A stretch of 64,000 nt of DNA from Burkholderiaceae bacterium (GCA_919902775.1 CAKKRJ010000010.1:124001-188000), one strand, 5' to 3'; counted from the first letter of the stretch, positions 30,755-41,509 are shown. The notes: generated by a model not told the origin, from the sequence alone. A program made the numbers and translations.

Positions 30755-31345
30755 TCAGCGCCGGTCGACCAGCGCATGGGCAATGGTGCCCAGGTCCACG
30801 TATTCCAGTTCGCTGCCCGCAGGCACACCCCGCGCCAGACGGGTCACCTTCAGACCTTGCTGGCGGATCATCTGCGAGATCACATGTGCCGTGGCTTCAC
30901 CCTCGGCGGTGAAGTTGGTGGCCAAGATCACCTCGGTCAGCACCCCATCGGCCACCCGTTGCTTGAGCTTGGCCAGCCCAATGTCGTGCGGCCCAATCCC
31001 ATCAAGCGGACTGAGCTTGCCCATCAACACAAAATACAGGCCCCGGTAAGTGCCGGTGCGCTCAATGGCCGATTGGTCGGCTGGGGTTTCGATCACACAC
31101 AACACCGTGCGGTCGCGCGTCAAGTCCAGGCAGGTGTCGCACAACTCGGCTTCGGTAAAAGTGTGACAACAGGCGCAATGCCTGATTTTCTCGACCGCAT
31201 TGTCCAGGGCCGCCGCCAGTTGCCGGGCTGTGGCCCGGTCGTTTTGCAACAACTGGAACGCCATGCGTTGGGCCGACTTGATGCCCACCCCCGGCAAGCC
31301 CTTGAGGGCCTGGACCAAAGTGGCAAGCGCGTGTGTGTCGGCCAT
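30755..31345 (-). CDS. recR: recombination protein RecR
   Basis: RecR works with RecF and RecO to load RecA on gapped DNA. The 196 residues contain an N-terminal helix-hairpin-helix ([24 protein letters not shown]), a zinc finger with four Cys ([16 protein letters not shown], about 58-73) and a Toprim domain ([26 protein letters not shown]). It follows ybaB by 17 bases, the usual dnaX-ybaB-recR order. Downstream are a small CACGCC/GGCGTG hairpin (30723-30737) and a TCGGGAT/ATCCCGA palindrome (30673-30688), neither with a T-run. Confidence 0.96.
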   Translation of the reverse strand: MADTHALATLVQALKGLPGVGIKSAQRMAFQLLQNDRATARQLAAALDNAVEKIRHCACCHTFTEAELCDTCLDLTRDRTVLCVIETPADQSAIERTGTYRGLYFVLMGKLSPLDGIGPHDIGLAKLKQRVADGVLTEVILATNFTAEGEATAHVISQMIRQQGLKVTRLARGVPAGSELEYVDLGTIAHALVDRR

Positions 31346-31362
31346 GGCAGGTGTTCAGTCGA

Positions 31363-31686
31363 TCAGAACGGCAGTTTCATGCCAGCAGGCAAACCGGCGG
31401 TCAGCTTGCCCATTTTTTGTTGCGAAATCTCTTCGGCTTGGCGCACAGCGGCATTGAAGGCGGCCGCCACCAGGTCTTCGAGCATTTCTTTGTCATCGGT
31501 CAGCAAGCTGGGGTCAATGGTCACGCGGCGCACATCGTGTTTGCATGTCATCAGCACCTTCACCATGCCGGAGCCGGACTGGCCTTCCACTTCGACAAAA
31601 GCCAGTTCGTCCTGGGCTTTTTTCAAGTTGTCTTGCATGGCCTGGGCCTGTTTCATCAAGCCGGCGAGTTGTCCTTTGTTGAACAT
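31363..31686 (-). CDS. ybaB: nucleoid-associated protein, YbaB/EbfC family
   Basis: A small homodimeric DNA-binding protein of 107 residues. Typical features are the N-terminal amphipathic helix ([25 protein letters not shown]) and the central [33 protein letters not shown] 31686 has AAAGGA upstream at 6 bases. It lies between dnaX and recR and is co-transcribed with both. Confidence 0.95.
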   Translation of the reverse strand: MFNKGQLAGLMKQAQAMQDNLKKAQDELAFVEVEGQSGSGMVKVLMTCKHDVRRVTIDPSLLTDDKEMLEDLVAAAFNAAVRQAEEISQQKMGKLTAGLPAGMKLPF

Positions 31687-31733
31687 GGGGTTTCCTTTGA
31701 GAGGGGAGGGGATGGAATGGTGGGAAAGAAAGA

Positions 31734-33668
31734 TCAAATCAGCTGGATGCTGCCGGGCACGATTCTGGCCCCATAGTCACGCACCATGGCCTGCACCAGG
31801 GGGTCGCTTTGGATCAACTCCTGCGCGGCCTCCATCTTGGCAGCAGCCAGCACTGCCAGTCGCTTGGCCGGGCTGTCGGTGACCGGCCCGATTTCAATGT
31901 GCAACTGGACAGCGCCATGCCCTGCGGCCAGCAACGCAGCCTGCAAACGCTCACGGCTTGCCGCGTGGTTCAGCGTCTCGCGCTCCACGCGCAACTGCCA
32001 TCGGTCAGCATCCCGGGCCAGCAACTGGGACTGCAAAGCCAGTTCGCGCACCAAGGCGGTGATGGCCTCTTGCGCCATCAAGCCCTGAACGGCAGCCAGC
32101 CAGACATCGCCTTCGGGTGTGGCTTGCACCGCCACCGGGGCCGTCTGCCGCGGCACATCCACCCGTGCAGAAGGCTCGGAGGCCTCACGCACAGGCAGGG
32201 AGCGCAAGCCCGCTGAAGCGGGCGGGGATTCGGTCACGGGCGGCCTGTGCGACGGCGGCACGGCATCGCTGTAGTTGGTCGTGTCAGGCCAATCTTCCCA
32301 AGGGGGCGGCTCGGCTGGCGACCCACTTGGCGGTTCAATTTTCGGCAACGGTGCGGCCGGCTCAGGGGGTGACGACGCCAGCATCGTCGAGGCAGCTTCG
32401 GCAGACCCGGACTCGGATTCGGACGGAGTCGCAAGGCGCGCAGACGGTGCAAAAGTGGGTACGGGGGGTGCTGGAGGCAGCGATGGCGCCGCAGCCTGCA
32501 CGGAGGCAGGCGCTTCAGTTACCGGTGGGGGCTGAATTCGCGGGCTTTTTTTTTCAGCCGATCCCGCCTGGGGTTTGAAAGCCAGCAAGCGCAGCAACAC
32601 CATGGTCAGGGCCGCGTATTCGTCCGGGGCCAGACCCAGCTCGCTGCGCCCATGCAAGCACAGGCTGTACAGCAGCTGGGTTTCTTCGGCAGGCATGGCC
32701 TGGGCCAGGTCGGCCAGCCCTTGGGTATCGGGGTCGTCGCCATCTTGCGCCATGCTGGGCACCATCTGCATCACCGCCATGCGCTGCAGCAGCATGGCCA
32801 TGTCTTCCAACGTGGCCGCAGCCGACACGCCTTGCAAGCGCAAGGCATTGACCTGCGACACCACGGTGGCGCCATCGCCGTCGGTCAGAGCGCGGATGAG
32901 TTGCAACACATGGCTGCGGTCCACACTGCCCAGCATCTGGCGCACCCCGGCTTCTTGCACCAGGCCGTTGCCAAAGGCGATCGCCTGATCGGTCAGGCTC
33001 AGCGCATCGCGCATGGAGCCCCGGGCCGCACGGGCCAACAAGCGCAACGCCAAAGGTTCGGCCGGCAGTTGTTCGGCGGCCAGCACTTGGGTCAGGTGTT
33101 CAAACACCGTCTCCGGGGCCATGGGCCGCAAATTGAATTGCAGGCAACGCGACAGCACGGTGACAGGCACTTTTTGTGGATCGGTCGTGGCCAGCACGAA
33201 CTTCAAATATTCCGGGGGCTCTTCCAGCGTCTTCAACATCGCATTGAATGCGGTGTTGGTCAACATGTGCACCTCATCGATCATGAAGACCTTGAAGCGC
33301 CCCTGCACCGGCTTGTACACCGCCTGCTCCAGCAAGCTCTGCACCTCGTCCACACCCCGGTTGGATGCGGCATCGAGTTCGGTGTAATCGACAAAACGTC
33401 CGGCGTCGATGTCACGACAGGCCTGGCATACGCCACACGGCTCGGCGGTGATGCCGCCCTGCCCGTCGGCACCCTGGCAATTGAGCGACTTGGCCAAAAT
33501 GCGCGACACCGTGGTCTTGCCCACACCCCGCGTTCCCGTGAACAGGTAAGCGTGGTGCAAGCGCTGCTGCACCAATGCATTGGTCAAAGCCTGCACCACG
33601 TGTTCTTGCCCCACCATTTCAGTGAAATTGCGGGGGCGGTATTTGCGCGCGAGAACGAGGTAAGACAT
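31734..33668 (-). CDS. dnaX: DNA polymerase III subunit tau/gamma
   Basis: DnaX forms the clamp loader and, as tau, links the polymerase cores to the helicase. The 644 residues contain an AAA+ module with P-loop GTRGVGKTT (45-53), a zinc module with C64, C78, C81, C84 (CGVCQAC), DEVHML Walker B and a sensor region. A proline/alanine-rich linker (about 380-530) and a tau C-terminal domain follow. A run of nine A (32554-32546) at codons 372-375 is a likely slippage site for gamma. The start [12 protein letters not shown] lacks a proper Shine-Dalgarno, and TAGAAT lies 7 bases upstream. It heads dnaX-ybaB-recR. Confidence 0.96.
   Translation of the reverse strand: MSYLVLARKYRPRNFTEMVGQEHVVQALTNALVQQRLHHAYLFTGTRGVGKTTVSRILAKSLNCQGADGQGGITAEPCGVCQACRDIDAGRFVDYTELDAASNRGVDEVQSLLEQAVYKPVQGRFKVFMIDEVHMLTNTAFNAMLKTLEEPPEYLKFVLATTDPQKVPVTVLSRCLQFNLRPMAPETVFEHLTQVLAAEQLPAEPLALRLLARAARGSMRDALSLTDQAIAFGNGLVQEAGVRQMLGSVDRSHVLQLIRALTDGDGATVVSQVNALRLQGVSAAATLEDMAMLLQRMAVMQMVPSMAQDGDDPDTQGLADLAQAMPAEETQLLYSLCLHGRSELGLAPDEYAALTMVLLRLLAFKPQAGSAEKKSPRIQPPPVTEAPASVQAAAPSLPPAPPVPTFAPSARLATPSESESGSAEAASTMLASSPPEPAAPLPKIEPPSGSPAEPPPWEDWPDTTNYSDAVPPSHRPPVTESPPASAGLRSLPVREASEPSARVDVPRQTAPVAVQATPEGDVWLAAVQGLMAQEAITALVRELALQSQLLARDADRWQLRVERETLNHAASRERLQAALLAAGHGAVQLHIEIGPVTDSPAKRLAVLAAAKMEAAQELIQSDPLVQAMVRDYGARIVPGSIQLI
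32515..32555 (-). other. slippery A9 run in dnaX with early -1 stop
   Basis: On the minus strand the in-frame codons GAA AAA AAA AGC contain nine consecutive A. A -1 slip at this run would add ten codons ([10 protein letters not shown]) and stop at TGA 32517-32515, giving a product of about 384 residues that ends after the AAA+ and collar domains. This matches the known position of gamma formation by frameshifting in E. coli and by transcript slippage at A9 in Thermus. Confidence 0.6.
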
Positions 33669-33801
33669 GGCCTCGATTCTATCGGGCTGGCGAGCGGCCT
33701 TTTTCGGGCAGGGCCGGTCGTGGATCAAGAATGCTCGACCTTGCTGAAAACAGGAAAAATCGGCTCGCGGCCGAAAACCACAGGCCAGCTCGCCTACAAT
33801 T

Positions 33802-33899
33802 GAGCCTGACGGGCCCTCCCGCATGGTGAAGCGGCCAACCGGGTCAGGTGGGGAACCAAGCAGCCCTAACTGTGGAGCCAGTGCCGGGGTCAGGGCTCG
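33802..33899 (+). ncRNA. ffs: signal recognition particle RNA (4.5S)
   Basis: This RNA binds Ffh to target membrane proteins to the translocon. The conserved domain IV is plain: CCGGGTCAGG...GGAA...AAGCAGCCC at 33838-33865, with symmetric and asymmetric internal loops and a GGAA tetraloop. The ends pair (GAGCC-TGAC at 33802-33810 with GTCAGGGCTC at 33889-33898). TACAAT at 33795-33800 is a -10 box, which puts +1 near 33807, so the exact 5' end is uncertain. It is divergent from dnaX. No T-run terminator is evident at the 3' side. Confidence 0.92.
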
Positions 33900-34102
33900 T
33901 CAACTTCCCTTACAGGCACATGATCTTGGGCGCACCATTTGCGTCAGCCGCCCAGATGCCCAACCCCTGCGGTTTTCTGAAGATGCGCGAATGGCATTGC
34001 GCCATCATTGGATGCGGGCAACTCCAGCGTCCGGTCAACAGCATCCCCATTCATGACGCACCTCAATGCCGCATCCTGATGGATCGGCTCAAAGTGGGGG
34101 TT
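33900..34102. other. non-coding stretch between ffs and a small unknown gene
   Basis: I see no credible gene in these 203 bases. A TTGGGCG/CGCCCAG inverted repeat (about 33928-33956) may help end the ffs transcript, but it lacks a T-run. Confidence 0.4.
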
Positions 34103-34402
34103 TCAGGCTGCCCGGCGGCCCAGCATCGAGAAGGGAATGGTTTTGGTCTTGGCCTTGGTCTGCACAACGCGCTTGGGCACCGATTGACCAGACTGGATGA
34201 ATTGTGCAACCAGCGCATCGGCTTCTGCATGCTGGCCTGATCGGCTGGCTTCAAACTGGAGGCGGGTCTGCTGGGCCATTTGGGCCACAAAATTCTGCGG
34301 GTAGTCACGGACATTGAAACCACGCAAAGCCATCACTTTCATGAAAGCGTTGGCGGCCTCTTCTACGGCGCGTTGGTATTCCTGGGAAGCTTCTGGCGTC
34401 AT
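34103..34402 (-). CDS. conserved-looking hypothetical protein, 99 aa
   Basis: I do not recognise the family. With ATG 34402, supported by GAGG 5 bases upstream, the protein is soluble, mostly helical and Gln/Ala-rich, with a basic C-terminus (PKRVVQTKAKTKTIPF). It has no signal peptide or membrane segment. The frame is open further upstream (to 34534), but that part overlaps the next gene and has no start with a Shine-Dalgarno. It stands alone between ffs and the flavoprotein gene, on the same strand as the latter with an 80-base gap. Confidence 0.6.
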   Translation of the reverse strand: MTPEASQEYQRAVEEAANAFMKVMALRGFNVRDYPQNFVAQMAQQTRLQFEASRSGQHAEADALVAQFIQSGQSVPKRVVQTKAKTKTIPFSMLGRRAA

Positions 34403-34482
34403 GTCGACCTCGTATGGGAAGTTATTCACCAGGTAACAACGCAGCATGTGGCCTACAGGAATACACCGTTTGTGTGAATTTG

Positions 34483-35811
34483 TTACAAATTCGTCAAAAT
34501 CCTCTGCCCGGCACACCGACCACTCGCCAAACAAGCGGTCAACAAATAGCCGCCCGTCGGTGCCTCCCAGTCCAGCATCTCTCCGGCGCAGTACACCCCT
34601 GGTCGCCGGACCAACATCCCGTCAGCGTTCAGGCTTGCCCAATCGACCCCGCCCGCGGTGCTGATCGCCTCGTCCACCGGTCTGGGGTTTTTCAGTGGCA
34701 CAGGCAGGCTCTTGAGCCGAATCGCCAAAGCCTCCGGATCGGCCAGGGTCTCGGGTGAGCACAACTCATACACCAACCCCATCTTGACGCCATCCAGGCC
34801 CAAACGGCTTTTGAGGTGGCTGGACAAGCTGCGGCTGCCACGCGGCCAGCGCACGTTTGCCAACACCTGGTTCAGCGATTGATCGGGCAACAAATCCAGT
34901 GTCATGTGGGCGGCCCCTTGGGCCAAGTCATCGCGCAACCAGGCCGACGCGGCATAAATCAGGCTGCCCTCGACCCCGGTGTCGGTGATGACAAATTCGC
35001 CTTTGCGCTCAAACCGGGCTTGGCCAGCCGACGCCTGCTCGGCACCTGCCAAGGCATCCACCTTGAGCGCCACCGACTTGAGCGGGTGGCCCGCATACCG
35101 GTTGCGAAAGTGCGCGGTCCAGCCTTGCCCTTCACGCCCCAAAACATCGAAACCGCAATTGGCTGGCTTGAGCGGGGCAATGTGCACCCCCTGCGCGCCC
35201 AACACAGGCACCCATGCGCCGTCAGAGCCCAAACGCGGCCAACTGGCGCCCCCCAAAGCCAACAGCGTGGCACGCGCTTGCACCTTCCTCACCCCTGCCG
35301 GGCCGGGACCTTGAAAAACCAGGGCCTCGCCAGCCCAGCCTTGCCAGCGGTGACGCATGTGGAACTGCACCGGCACGCCAGAAACCGGGTGCCGCAAGCG
35401 CTGCAACCAGGCCCTGAGCAAAGGGGCCGCCTTCATTTCGTGGGGAAAAACCCGCCCGGATGAGCCCACAAAAGTGTCCACCCCCAAGCCTTTGGCCCAA
35501 TCCCGAACGGCTTGGGCATCCATTTGGTCTAGCCAATGCCCCACGGCCGCTTGCTGAGCACCGTAACGCTGGAGGAACAAACCAGGGGCCTCTGAATGCG
35601 TGAGGTTCAAGCCCCCCTTGCCTGCCAACAGGAATTTGCGCCCCACAGAAGGCATGGCGTCAAACAAATGAACGGACACACCGGCTTGCGAAAGCACCTC
35701 GGCTGCCATCAAACCGGCAGGCCCGCCACCCACAATGGCCACATCGACCTGCAGCACAGGCCCATCGAACGAAACGGAAGACACGGGAGAAAAAGTCATG
35801 AATGGATGCAT
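34483..35811 (-). CDS. flavoprotein, HI0933/YhiN family (TIGR03862-like) FAD-dependent oxidoreductase
   Basis: Up to 442 residues. The FAD-binding dinucleotide fold VDVAIVGGGPAGLMAAEVLSQAG is at about 23-45. The family motif KFLLAGKGGLNLTHSE (about 59-74) and GSSGRVFPHEMKAAPLLRAW follow, and the C-terminal FAD motif reads GVYCAGEMLDWEAPTGGYLLTACLASG. These proteins are widespread and their reaction is not known. An ATG four codons later (35799) is an equal start candidate. It is divergent from trxA. Confidence 0.88.
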   Translation of the reverse strand: MHPFMTFSPVSSVSFDGPVLQVDVAIVGGGPAGLMAAEVLSQAGVSVHLFDAMPSVGRKFLLAGKGGLNLTHSEAPGLFLQRYGAQQAAVGHWLDQMDAQAVRDWAKGLGVDTFVGSSGRVFPHEMKAAPLLRAWLQRLRHPVSGVPVQFHMRHRWQGWAGEALVFQGPGPAGVRKVQARATLLALGGASWPRLGSDGAWVPVLGAQGVHIAPLKPANCGFDVLGREGQGWTAHFRNRYAGHPLKSVALKVDALAGAEQASAGQARFERKGEFVITDTGVEGSLIYAASAWLRDDLAQGAAHMTLDLLPDQSLNQVLANVRWPRGSRSLSSHLKSRLGLDGVKMGLVYELCSPETLADPEALAIRLKSLPVPLKNPRPVDEAISTAGGVDWASLNADGMLVRRPGVYCAGEMLDWEAPTGGYLLTACLASGRCAGQRILTNL

Positions 35812-35902
35812 TGGCTACGCTCGCGCGACAGGCGAGCGCAGTTGGATTCTGTCAAAATAGCCGCAACTTTAGCTGCATCTTCAATGTTCACAAGGAAAAG
35901 CC

Positions 35903-36235
35903 ATGGCCAGCGATCTGATCAAACACATTACCGACGCCACTTTTGAAGCCGACGTGCTCCAGTCAAGCCAACCGGTGGTGGTCGACTTCTGGGCCGAATG
36001 GTGCGGCCCCTGCAAGATGATTGCGCCCATCCTGGACGAAGTGGCTGGCACCTACGAAGGCAAGCTGCAGATCACCAAGATGAACGTGGACGACAACCGT
36101 GACATCCCCGCCAAGTTCGGTATTCGCGGCATCCCTACCCTGATGATCTTCAAGGACGGACAGCTGGCCGCCACCAAAGTGGGTGCCATGAGCAAGTCAC
36201 AATTGACCGCATTCATCGACCAGCAACTGGCTTGA
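35903..36235 (+). CDS. trxA: thioredoxin 1
   Basis: The cytoplasmic dithiol-disulfide protein serves ribonucleotide reductase and other enzymes. The active site WCGPC is at residues 33-37 and the cis-proline is in [14 protein letters not shown]. The length is 110 residues. AAGGA lies before ATG 35903. It precedes rho, the usual trxA-rho order, but a terminator separates the two. Confidence 0.97.
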   Translation: MASDLIKHITDATFEADVLQSSQPVVVDFWAEWCGPCKMIAPILDEVAGTYEGKLQITKMNVDDNRDIPAKFGIRGIPTLMIFKDGQLAATKVGAMSKSQLTAFIDQQLA

Positions 36236-36275
36236 TGGCAGTTGCGGCCCGGGTACCGCGGGCCGCCCCTTCCCC

Positions 36276-36302
36276 AACCGGGCCACCATGACCCGGTTTT
36301 TT
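36276..36302 (+). terminator. Rho-independent terminator after trxA
   Basis: AACCGGG (36276-36282) pairs with CCCGGTT (36292-36298) and is followed by a T-rich tail. A second GC-rich hairpin (GCGGCCC 36244-36250 with GGGCCGC 36260-36266) stands just before it. Confidence 0.85.
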
Positions 36303-36328
36303 GTTTTTTGGCCCTTCTTAAAACCTGT

Positions 36329-36334
36329 CATAAT
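36329..36334 (+). promoter_or_regulatory. candidate -10 box of rho
   Basis: CATAAT, with TTGGCC at a short 15-base spacing upstream, would give a leader of about 140 bases before rho. Long leaders are typical of rho genes, which repress themselves by early termination; no terminator hairpin is visible here. Confidence 0.4.
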
Positions 36335-36480
36335 TTCCGCAAGGCAGCCCGAACAGGGATCAACGCCTTGATTGCCGGAAACACCAGCCCCCAACCCCGG
36401 GCGGCATCCGGTTCTGAACATTTCCATCCGGTTATCTGAAAACGGTCCATAACGGACTGCTTCGACACAGGCCAATTCCC

Positions 36481-37743
<1,263 letters not shown>

Positions 37744-37748
37744 TACCC

Positions 37749-37754
37749 TATAAT
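37749..37754 (+). promoter_or_regulatory. -10 box before rpmE2
   Basis: A perfect TATAAT lies 75 bases before rpmE2, just after the rho stop. No clear -35 is seen at 16-18 bases upstream. Confidence 0.5.
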
Positions 37755-37828
37755 CGACAGGTTTTGCGGAAAGTGCACTCGGATAGGCTGAAGTGTGGCT
37801 ACCGTAGCGAAAATAAAAGGATTTCCCC

Positions 37829-38089
37829 ATGAAAGACGGCATTCACCCCAACTACCGTGAAATTTGCTTCCAGGACATGTCCAATGGTTTCAAGTTCGTG
37901 ACCCGCTCATGCGCTAACACCAAAGAAATGATCACCATGGAAGACGGTCGCGAACTGCCTTTGTACAAGCTGGACACGACCAGCGAGTCGCACCCCTTCT
38001 ACACCGGCACACAAAAGTCGGTGGACAACATGGGTGGCCGCGTGGAGAAATTCCGCAACCGCTTCGGCAAGACCACACTCACCAAATAA
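37829..38089 (+). CDS. rpmE2: 50S ribosomal protein L31 type B
   Basis: An 86-residue L31 of the zinc-free type. It has only two isolated cysteines (C13, C28) and no CxxC pair, and it carries the type B features [16 protein letters not shown] and [10 protein letters not shown]...[16 protein letters not shown] precedes the ATG at the right distance. Type B L31 usually replaces the zinc form under zinc shortage; whether this genome also has a type A copy cannot be seen. Confidence 0.96.
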   Translation: MKDGIHPNYREICFQDMSNGFKFVTRSCANTKEMITMEDGRELPLYKLDTTSESHPFYTGTQKSVDNMGGRVEKFRNRFGKTTLTK

Positions 38090-38103
38090 GTCTTTTTGGT
38101 GTT

Positions 38104-38152
38104 CCCCAAAAGGGCAGCCCGGGCAACCGGCCTGCCTTTTTTGCTTTTGGGG
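38104..38152 (+). terminator. Rho-independent terminator after rpmE2
   Basis: An interrupted stem (AAAAGG-G-CAG-CC with GG-C-CTG-CCTTTT) ends in a T6 run at about 38137-38142. An outer CCCCAAAA/TTTTGGGG pair brackets it. Confidence 0.8.
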
Positions 38153-38250
38153 CCACGCAAAAGCTGGCCTGTGGTGTGCACATGCTTGGGCGCGCAGACT
38201 GCGCCTGCACGCACACACCAAGCCGCTCTGACCTGATATCTTCTGAACCT

Positions 38251-39984
38251 GTGAACCATCCCACCCCCGCCATCGTTGCGCAAAGCGCCGTGCACAGACT
38301 GCCACGTCTGGTCTTGATTTTGTTGTGCGCAGCCTATGTTCTGCCGGGCTTTTGGGGGCGCGCGCCCTGGAAATCGCAAGACATCGAAGCCTTTGGCTAC
38401 ATGCTGCGCTTGGCGCACCCGAGTGTGGGTGAGACCATCAACTGGCTCCGCCCCACCTTGCTGGGCAGCGCCGACAGCAACCTGGCCTTGCTGCCTTATT
38501 GGCTGGGGGCCGGGTTCATTCGACTGGCACCCGCAGGCCTCGAAGACATTTTTGCGCGGTTGCCCTTCATCGGCATGCTGATCGCCACGCTGGCGGCCAC
38601 CTGGTACGGGGTCTATGCCCTGGCCCGCCACCCTGCGGCACAGCCTGTGGCGTTTGCCTTTGGCGGCGAGGCCAAACCCGCCGATTACGCACGCGCCATG
38701 GCAGACGGTGGCTTGCTGGCGCTCATGGCCTGCTTGGGCCTGGCCCGGCTGTCGCATGAAACCACGCCCGCACTGAGCCAGTTGTGCTTTGCGGCCTTGC
38801 TGTTTTTTGGTCTGGCCACATTGGCACGCCACCGCCTGCAAAGTGCCGTGGCCATCACCGTCGGCATGCTGGGCCTGACGCTCTCGGGCGCCCCCACTTT
38901 GGCCCTGTGGTTGGGCATTGGTGGCTCGGTCATTTGCGCCACAGCCCAGCCCGACCCGGCTTTGCGGCGCTTGAGCATGCTGGATTTGGGACTGCTGGCC
39001 CTCATTTGCCTGCTTTGCATCACCACCGCGGGTGCCCTGGATTTGTGGCGCTGGCGCGTGGTTCCCCACAGCATGCTGGACGTGCATATTCTGGGCAAGT
39101 TGATGCTCTGGTTCACCTGGCCCGCCTGGCCTCTGGCCCTGTGGTCCCTGTGGCGCTGGCGCGGTCAACTGGCACAAGGCTGGCGCTACCCTCACCTGGG
39201 TTTGCCCCTCTGGTTTGTCGCCATGACCGTCGGCGCGACCTGGTTCACCGGTTTGTCTGACCGCGCGCTGTTGACATCGCTGCCGGCCGTTGCCACCCTG
39301 GCGGCGTTGGCCCTGCCCACACTGAGACGCAGCCTGGGCGCCTTGATCGACTGGTTCACCCTGCTGTTTTTCAGTTTCTGCGCACTCACCATTTGGGTGG
39401 TCTGGTTGGCCATGCAGACGGGCACCCCCGCCAAGCCGGCGGCCAATGTGGCGCGCTTTGCCCCCGAGTTTGTGCCCACGTTTTCAATCGGTGCGCTGGC
39501 CCTGGCCTTGGCGGCCACCATGGCCTGGGCGGCGCTGGTCAAATGGCGCACCGGCTACCATCGCGCCGCCATTTGGAAAAGTCTGGTGCTGCCTGCCAGC
39601 GGTGCCACCCTTTGCTGGCTGCTGCTGACCACCTTGTGGTTGCCGCTGCTGGACTACGCCCGAAGCTACGCCCCCATGGTCCAGAAAGTGAGCCGTGTCA
39701 CGGGCCCCACCCGCTGCCTGCAATACGCCGGCATTGGCAAGGCGCAAGGTGCGGCGTTGATGGTCCACGCCCAGGTCAAGCTGATGCCCATGCAAGCACC
39801 GCAAAACGACTGTGCCTGGCTGGTCATGGACAACACCAACCGTTCCTTGCTGTCGGCCAAGATACTGTCTTTGGGCTGGATGGAGGAAGCGACGGTCAAG
39901 CGCCCCACCGACAATGACGAGACCTGGGTCATCTTCCGCCCGGCCAAGGCCCTGAGCGCGCCTTCAGACAAGCCGCTGAACTGA
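38251..39984 (+). CDS. ArnT-like polytopic membrane glycosyltransferase
   Basis: About 577 residues with some 12 hydrophobic segments. The early loop GFWGRAPWKSQDIEAFGYMLRLA resembles the first periplasmic loop of ArnT/GT39-type transferases, which move sugars from undecaprenyl-phosphate carriers. The C-terminal domain (about 460-577) is soluble and contains a Cys pair region (TRCLQYAGIG, NDCAWLVMD). The donor and acceptor are unknown. GTG 38251 is preferred: residues before it are unlike the family, and TATCTT lies 8 bases upstream, suggesting a leaderless start. A MATE transporter follows after 3 bases. Confidence 0.75.
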   Translation: MNHPTPAIVAQSAVHRLPRLVLILLCAAYVLPGFWGRAPWKSQDIEAFGYMLRLAHPSVGETINWLRPTLLGSADSNLALLPYWLGAGFIRLAPAGLEDIFARLPFIGMLIATLAATWYGVYALARHPAAQPVAFAFGGEAKPADYARAMADGGLLALMACLGLARLSHETTPALSQLCFAALLFFGLATLARHRLQSAVAITVGMLGLTLSGAPTLALWLGIGGSVICATAQPDPALRRLSMLDLGLLALICLLCITTAGALDLWRWRVVPHSMLDVHILGKLMLWFTWPAWPLALWSLWRWRGQLAQGWRYPHLGLPLWFVAMTVGATWFTGLSDRALLTSLPAVATLAALALPTLRRSLGALIDWFTLLFFSFCALTIWVVWLAMQTGTPAKPAANVARFAPEFVPTFSIGALALALAATMAWAALVKWRTGYHRAAIWKSLVLPASGATLCWLLLTTLWLPLLDYARSYAPMVQKVSRVTGPTRCLQYAGIGKAQGAALMVHAQVKLMPMQAPQNDCAWLVMDNTNRSLLSAKILSLGWMEEATVKRPTDNDETWVIFRPAKALSAPSDKPLN

Positions 39985-39987
39985 CGC

Positions 39988-41337
39988 ATGTCCGAGCTGC
40001 GCACCATTGCCCGCCATGCAGGCACCGTGCTGGTGGGGCAACTGGCCGTCATGTCGTTCGGGATTTCCGACACCTTGATCGCTGGCCGCCACAGCCCGCA
40101 GGCACTGGCGGTCTTGTCCCTGGCCATGTCCATTTACATCAGCATTTACGTGGCATTGAACGGGCTGCTGCAAGCCTTGCTGCCGGTGTGGGCCGAGCTG
40201 CATGGCGCAGGGCGTCAGGCAGAACTGGGTCGCTCGGTCAGGCAGGCGCTGTACATTGCCGGCGGGGCAGCACTGGTCGGCATTGGCGGCTTGTGGTTTC
40301 CCGAGCTCTGGCTGTCGGCCACCGAAGTGCCCACCGCACTGTGGCCCGATGTCCGGGCTTATTTGCGCATCCTGGCGCTGGCCTTGCTGCCCTCACTGCT
40401 GTTTCGCATGTACAGCACACTCAATCAAAGCCTGGGCCACCCCCGTTTGGTGACCTGGTTGCAGGCGGGGGCCTTGTGCGTCAAGGTCCCGCTGTCCTTC
40501 GGTTTGACATTTGGTGGTGCAGGCTTTGCCGGCATGGGGGTGGTGGGCTGCGCCTGGGCCACGCTGGTGGTCAACACGCTCATGATGCTGGCGGGTCTGT
40601 GGCTGTTGCGCACGCAAGACATTTACCCACCTTACCGTTTGTGGCGGCGACCCGAACCACCCGATTGGCCCGTGATCCGGCGCTTTCTGGCGCTGGGCGT
40701 CCCGGCGGGTTTGTCCATCATGGTGGAAGTCACGTCGTTCACCTTGATGGCCTTGTTCATTGCGCGCATGGGTGCCGTGGCATTGGCCAGCCATCAAATT
40801 GCCGCCAGTTTGGCCTCTGTGCTGTACATGGTGCCGCTGGCCTTGGGCATTGCCAGCAGCGCACGAACGGGCTATTGGCTGGGGGCCGGACAGGCACGCA
40901 AAGCCCGGCGTGCCGCCGGGCTGGGCATCGGCCTGGCCATTGGCGCAGCCGCGCTGGGTGCGGGCATCTTGTTCTTGGGCCGCGAAGCCGTGGCCAACGC
41001 GTTCAGCACCGACCCCAGCGTGGTCCAGGCGGCCACGCTGTGGCTGGCCTGGGCGGCGTTGTACCACCTGGCCGATGCGGTGCAAGCCGTATGCGCCACC
41101 CTGCTGCGCTGCTACCGCATCACCTTGCGGCCCTTGCTGATTTACACCGCCTTGCTCTGGGGTGTGGGCTTGTACGGCGGCTACCTGCTGGCTTACCAAG
41201 GCCTTGACGGGGCAGCCTGGCCCATGCGCCCCCGTGTGGACACCTTCTGGATGACCAGCACCGCGGCCCTGGCCTTGGTTTCGCTGCTGTTTACCGCCAT
41301 GGTCTGGCGCGCCTCGCGCATCCGGCCAGGGCATTGA
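39988..41337 (+). CDS. MATE family efflux transporter
   Basis: This 449-residue integral membrane protein has 12 predicted helices in two MatE repeats. It starts with ARHAGTVLVGQLAVMSFGISDTLIAGRHSPQALAVL and the second repeat begins near FLALGVPAGLSIMVEVTSFTLMALFIARMGAVALASHQIA. It exports cationic compounds or drugs by H+ or Na+ antiport, or lipid-linked molecules in more distant relatives. It is separated from the ArnT-like gene by 3 bases, so the two are co-transcribed; whether they share a substrate is unknown. Confidence 0.93.
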   Translation: MSELRTIARHAGTVLVGQLAVMSFGISDTLIAGRHSPQALAVLSLAMSIYISIYVALNGLLQALLPVWAELHGAGRQAELGRSVRQALYIAGGAALVGIGGLWFPELWLSATEVPTALWPDVRAYLRILALALLPSLLFRMYSTLNQSLGHPRLVTWLQAGALCVKVPLSFGLTFGGAGFAGMGVVGCAWATLVVNTLMMLAGLWLLRTQDIYPPYRLWRRPEPPDWPVIRRFLALGVPAGLSIMVEVTSFTLMALFIARMGAVALASHQIAASLASVLYMVPLALGIASSARTGYWLGAGQARKARRAAGLGIGLAIGAAALGAGILFLGREAVANAFSTDPSVVQAATLWLAWAALYHLADAVQAVCATLLRCYRITLRPLLIYTALLWGVGLYGGYLLAYQGLDGAAWPMRPRVDTFWMTSTAALALVSLLFTAMVWRASRIRPGH

Positions 41338-41509
41338 GCGTCAGACTGCGTCCACCACTGGCCCACCCACTGGCCCAAACAATCCTTTCAACCACCTCGA
41401 CCAACGGTCGAAAGAACTGAAAGGGCAAGTCAGTGTCAAAATTCAGCGCTGCCCGCACGCCGTTGCGTGATGGTGCAGCGCTCACCCACCTCCACCACTG
41501 TCACAAACC

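Noticed and set aside
41343-41365. Short direct repeat of CCCACTGGCCC in the gap after the MATE gene
   Set aside because: Two units of about 11 bases in a C-rich stretch are too short to support an array or an attachment site.
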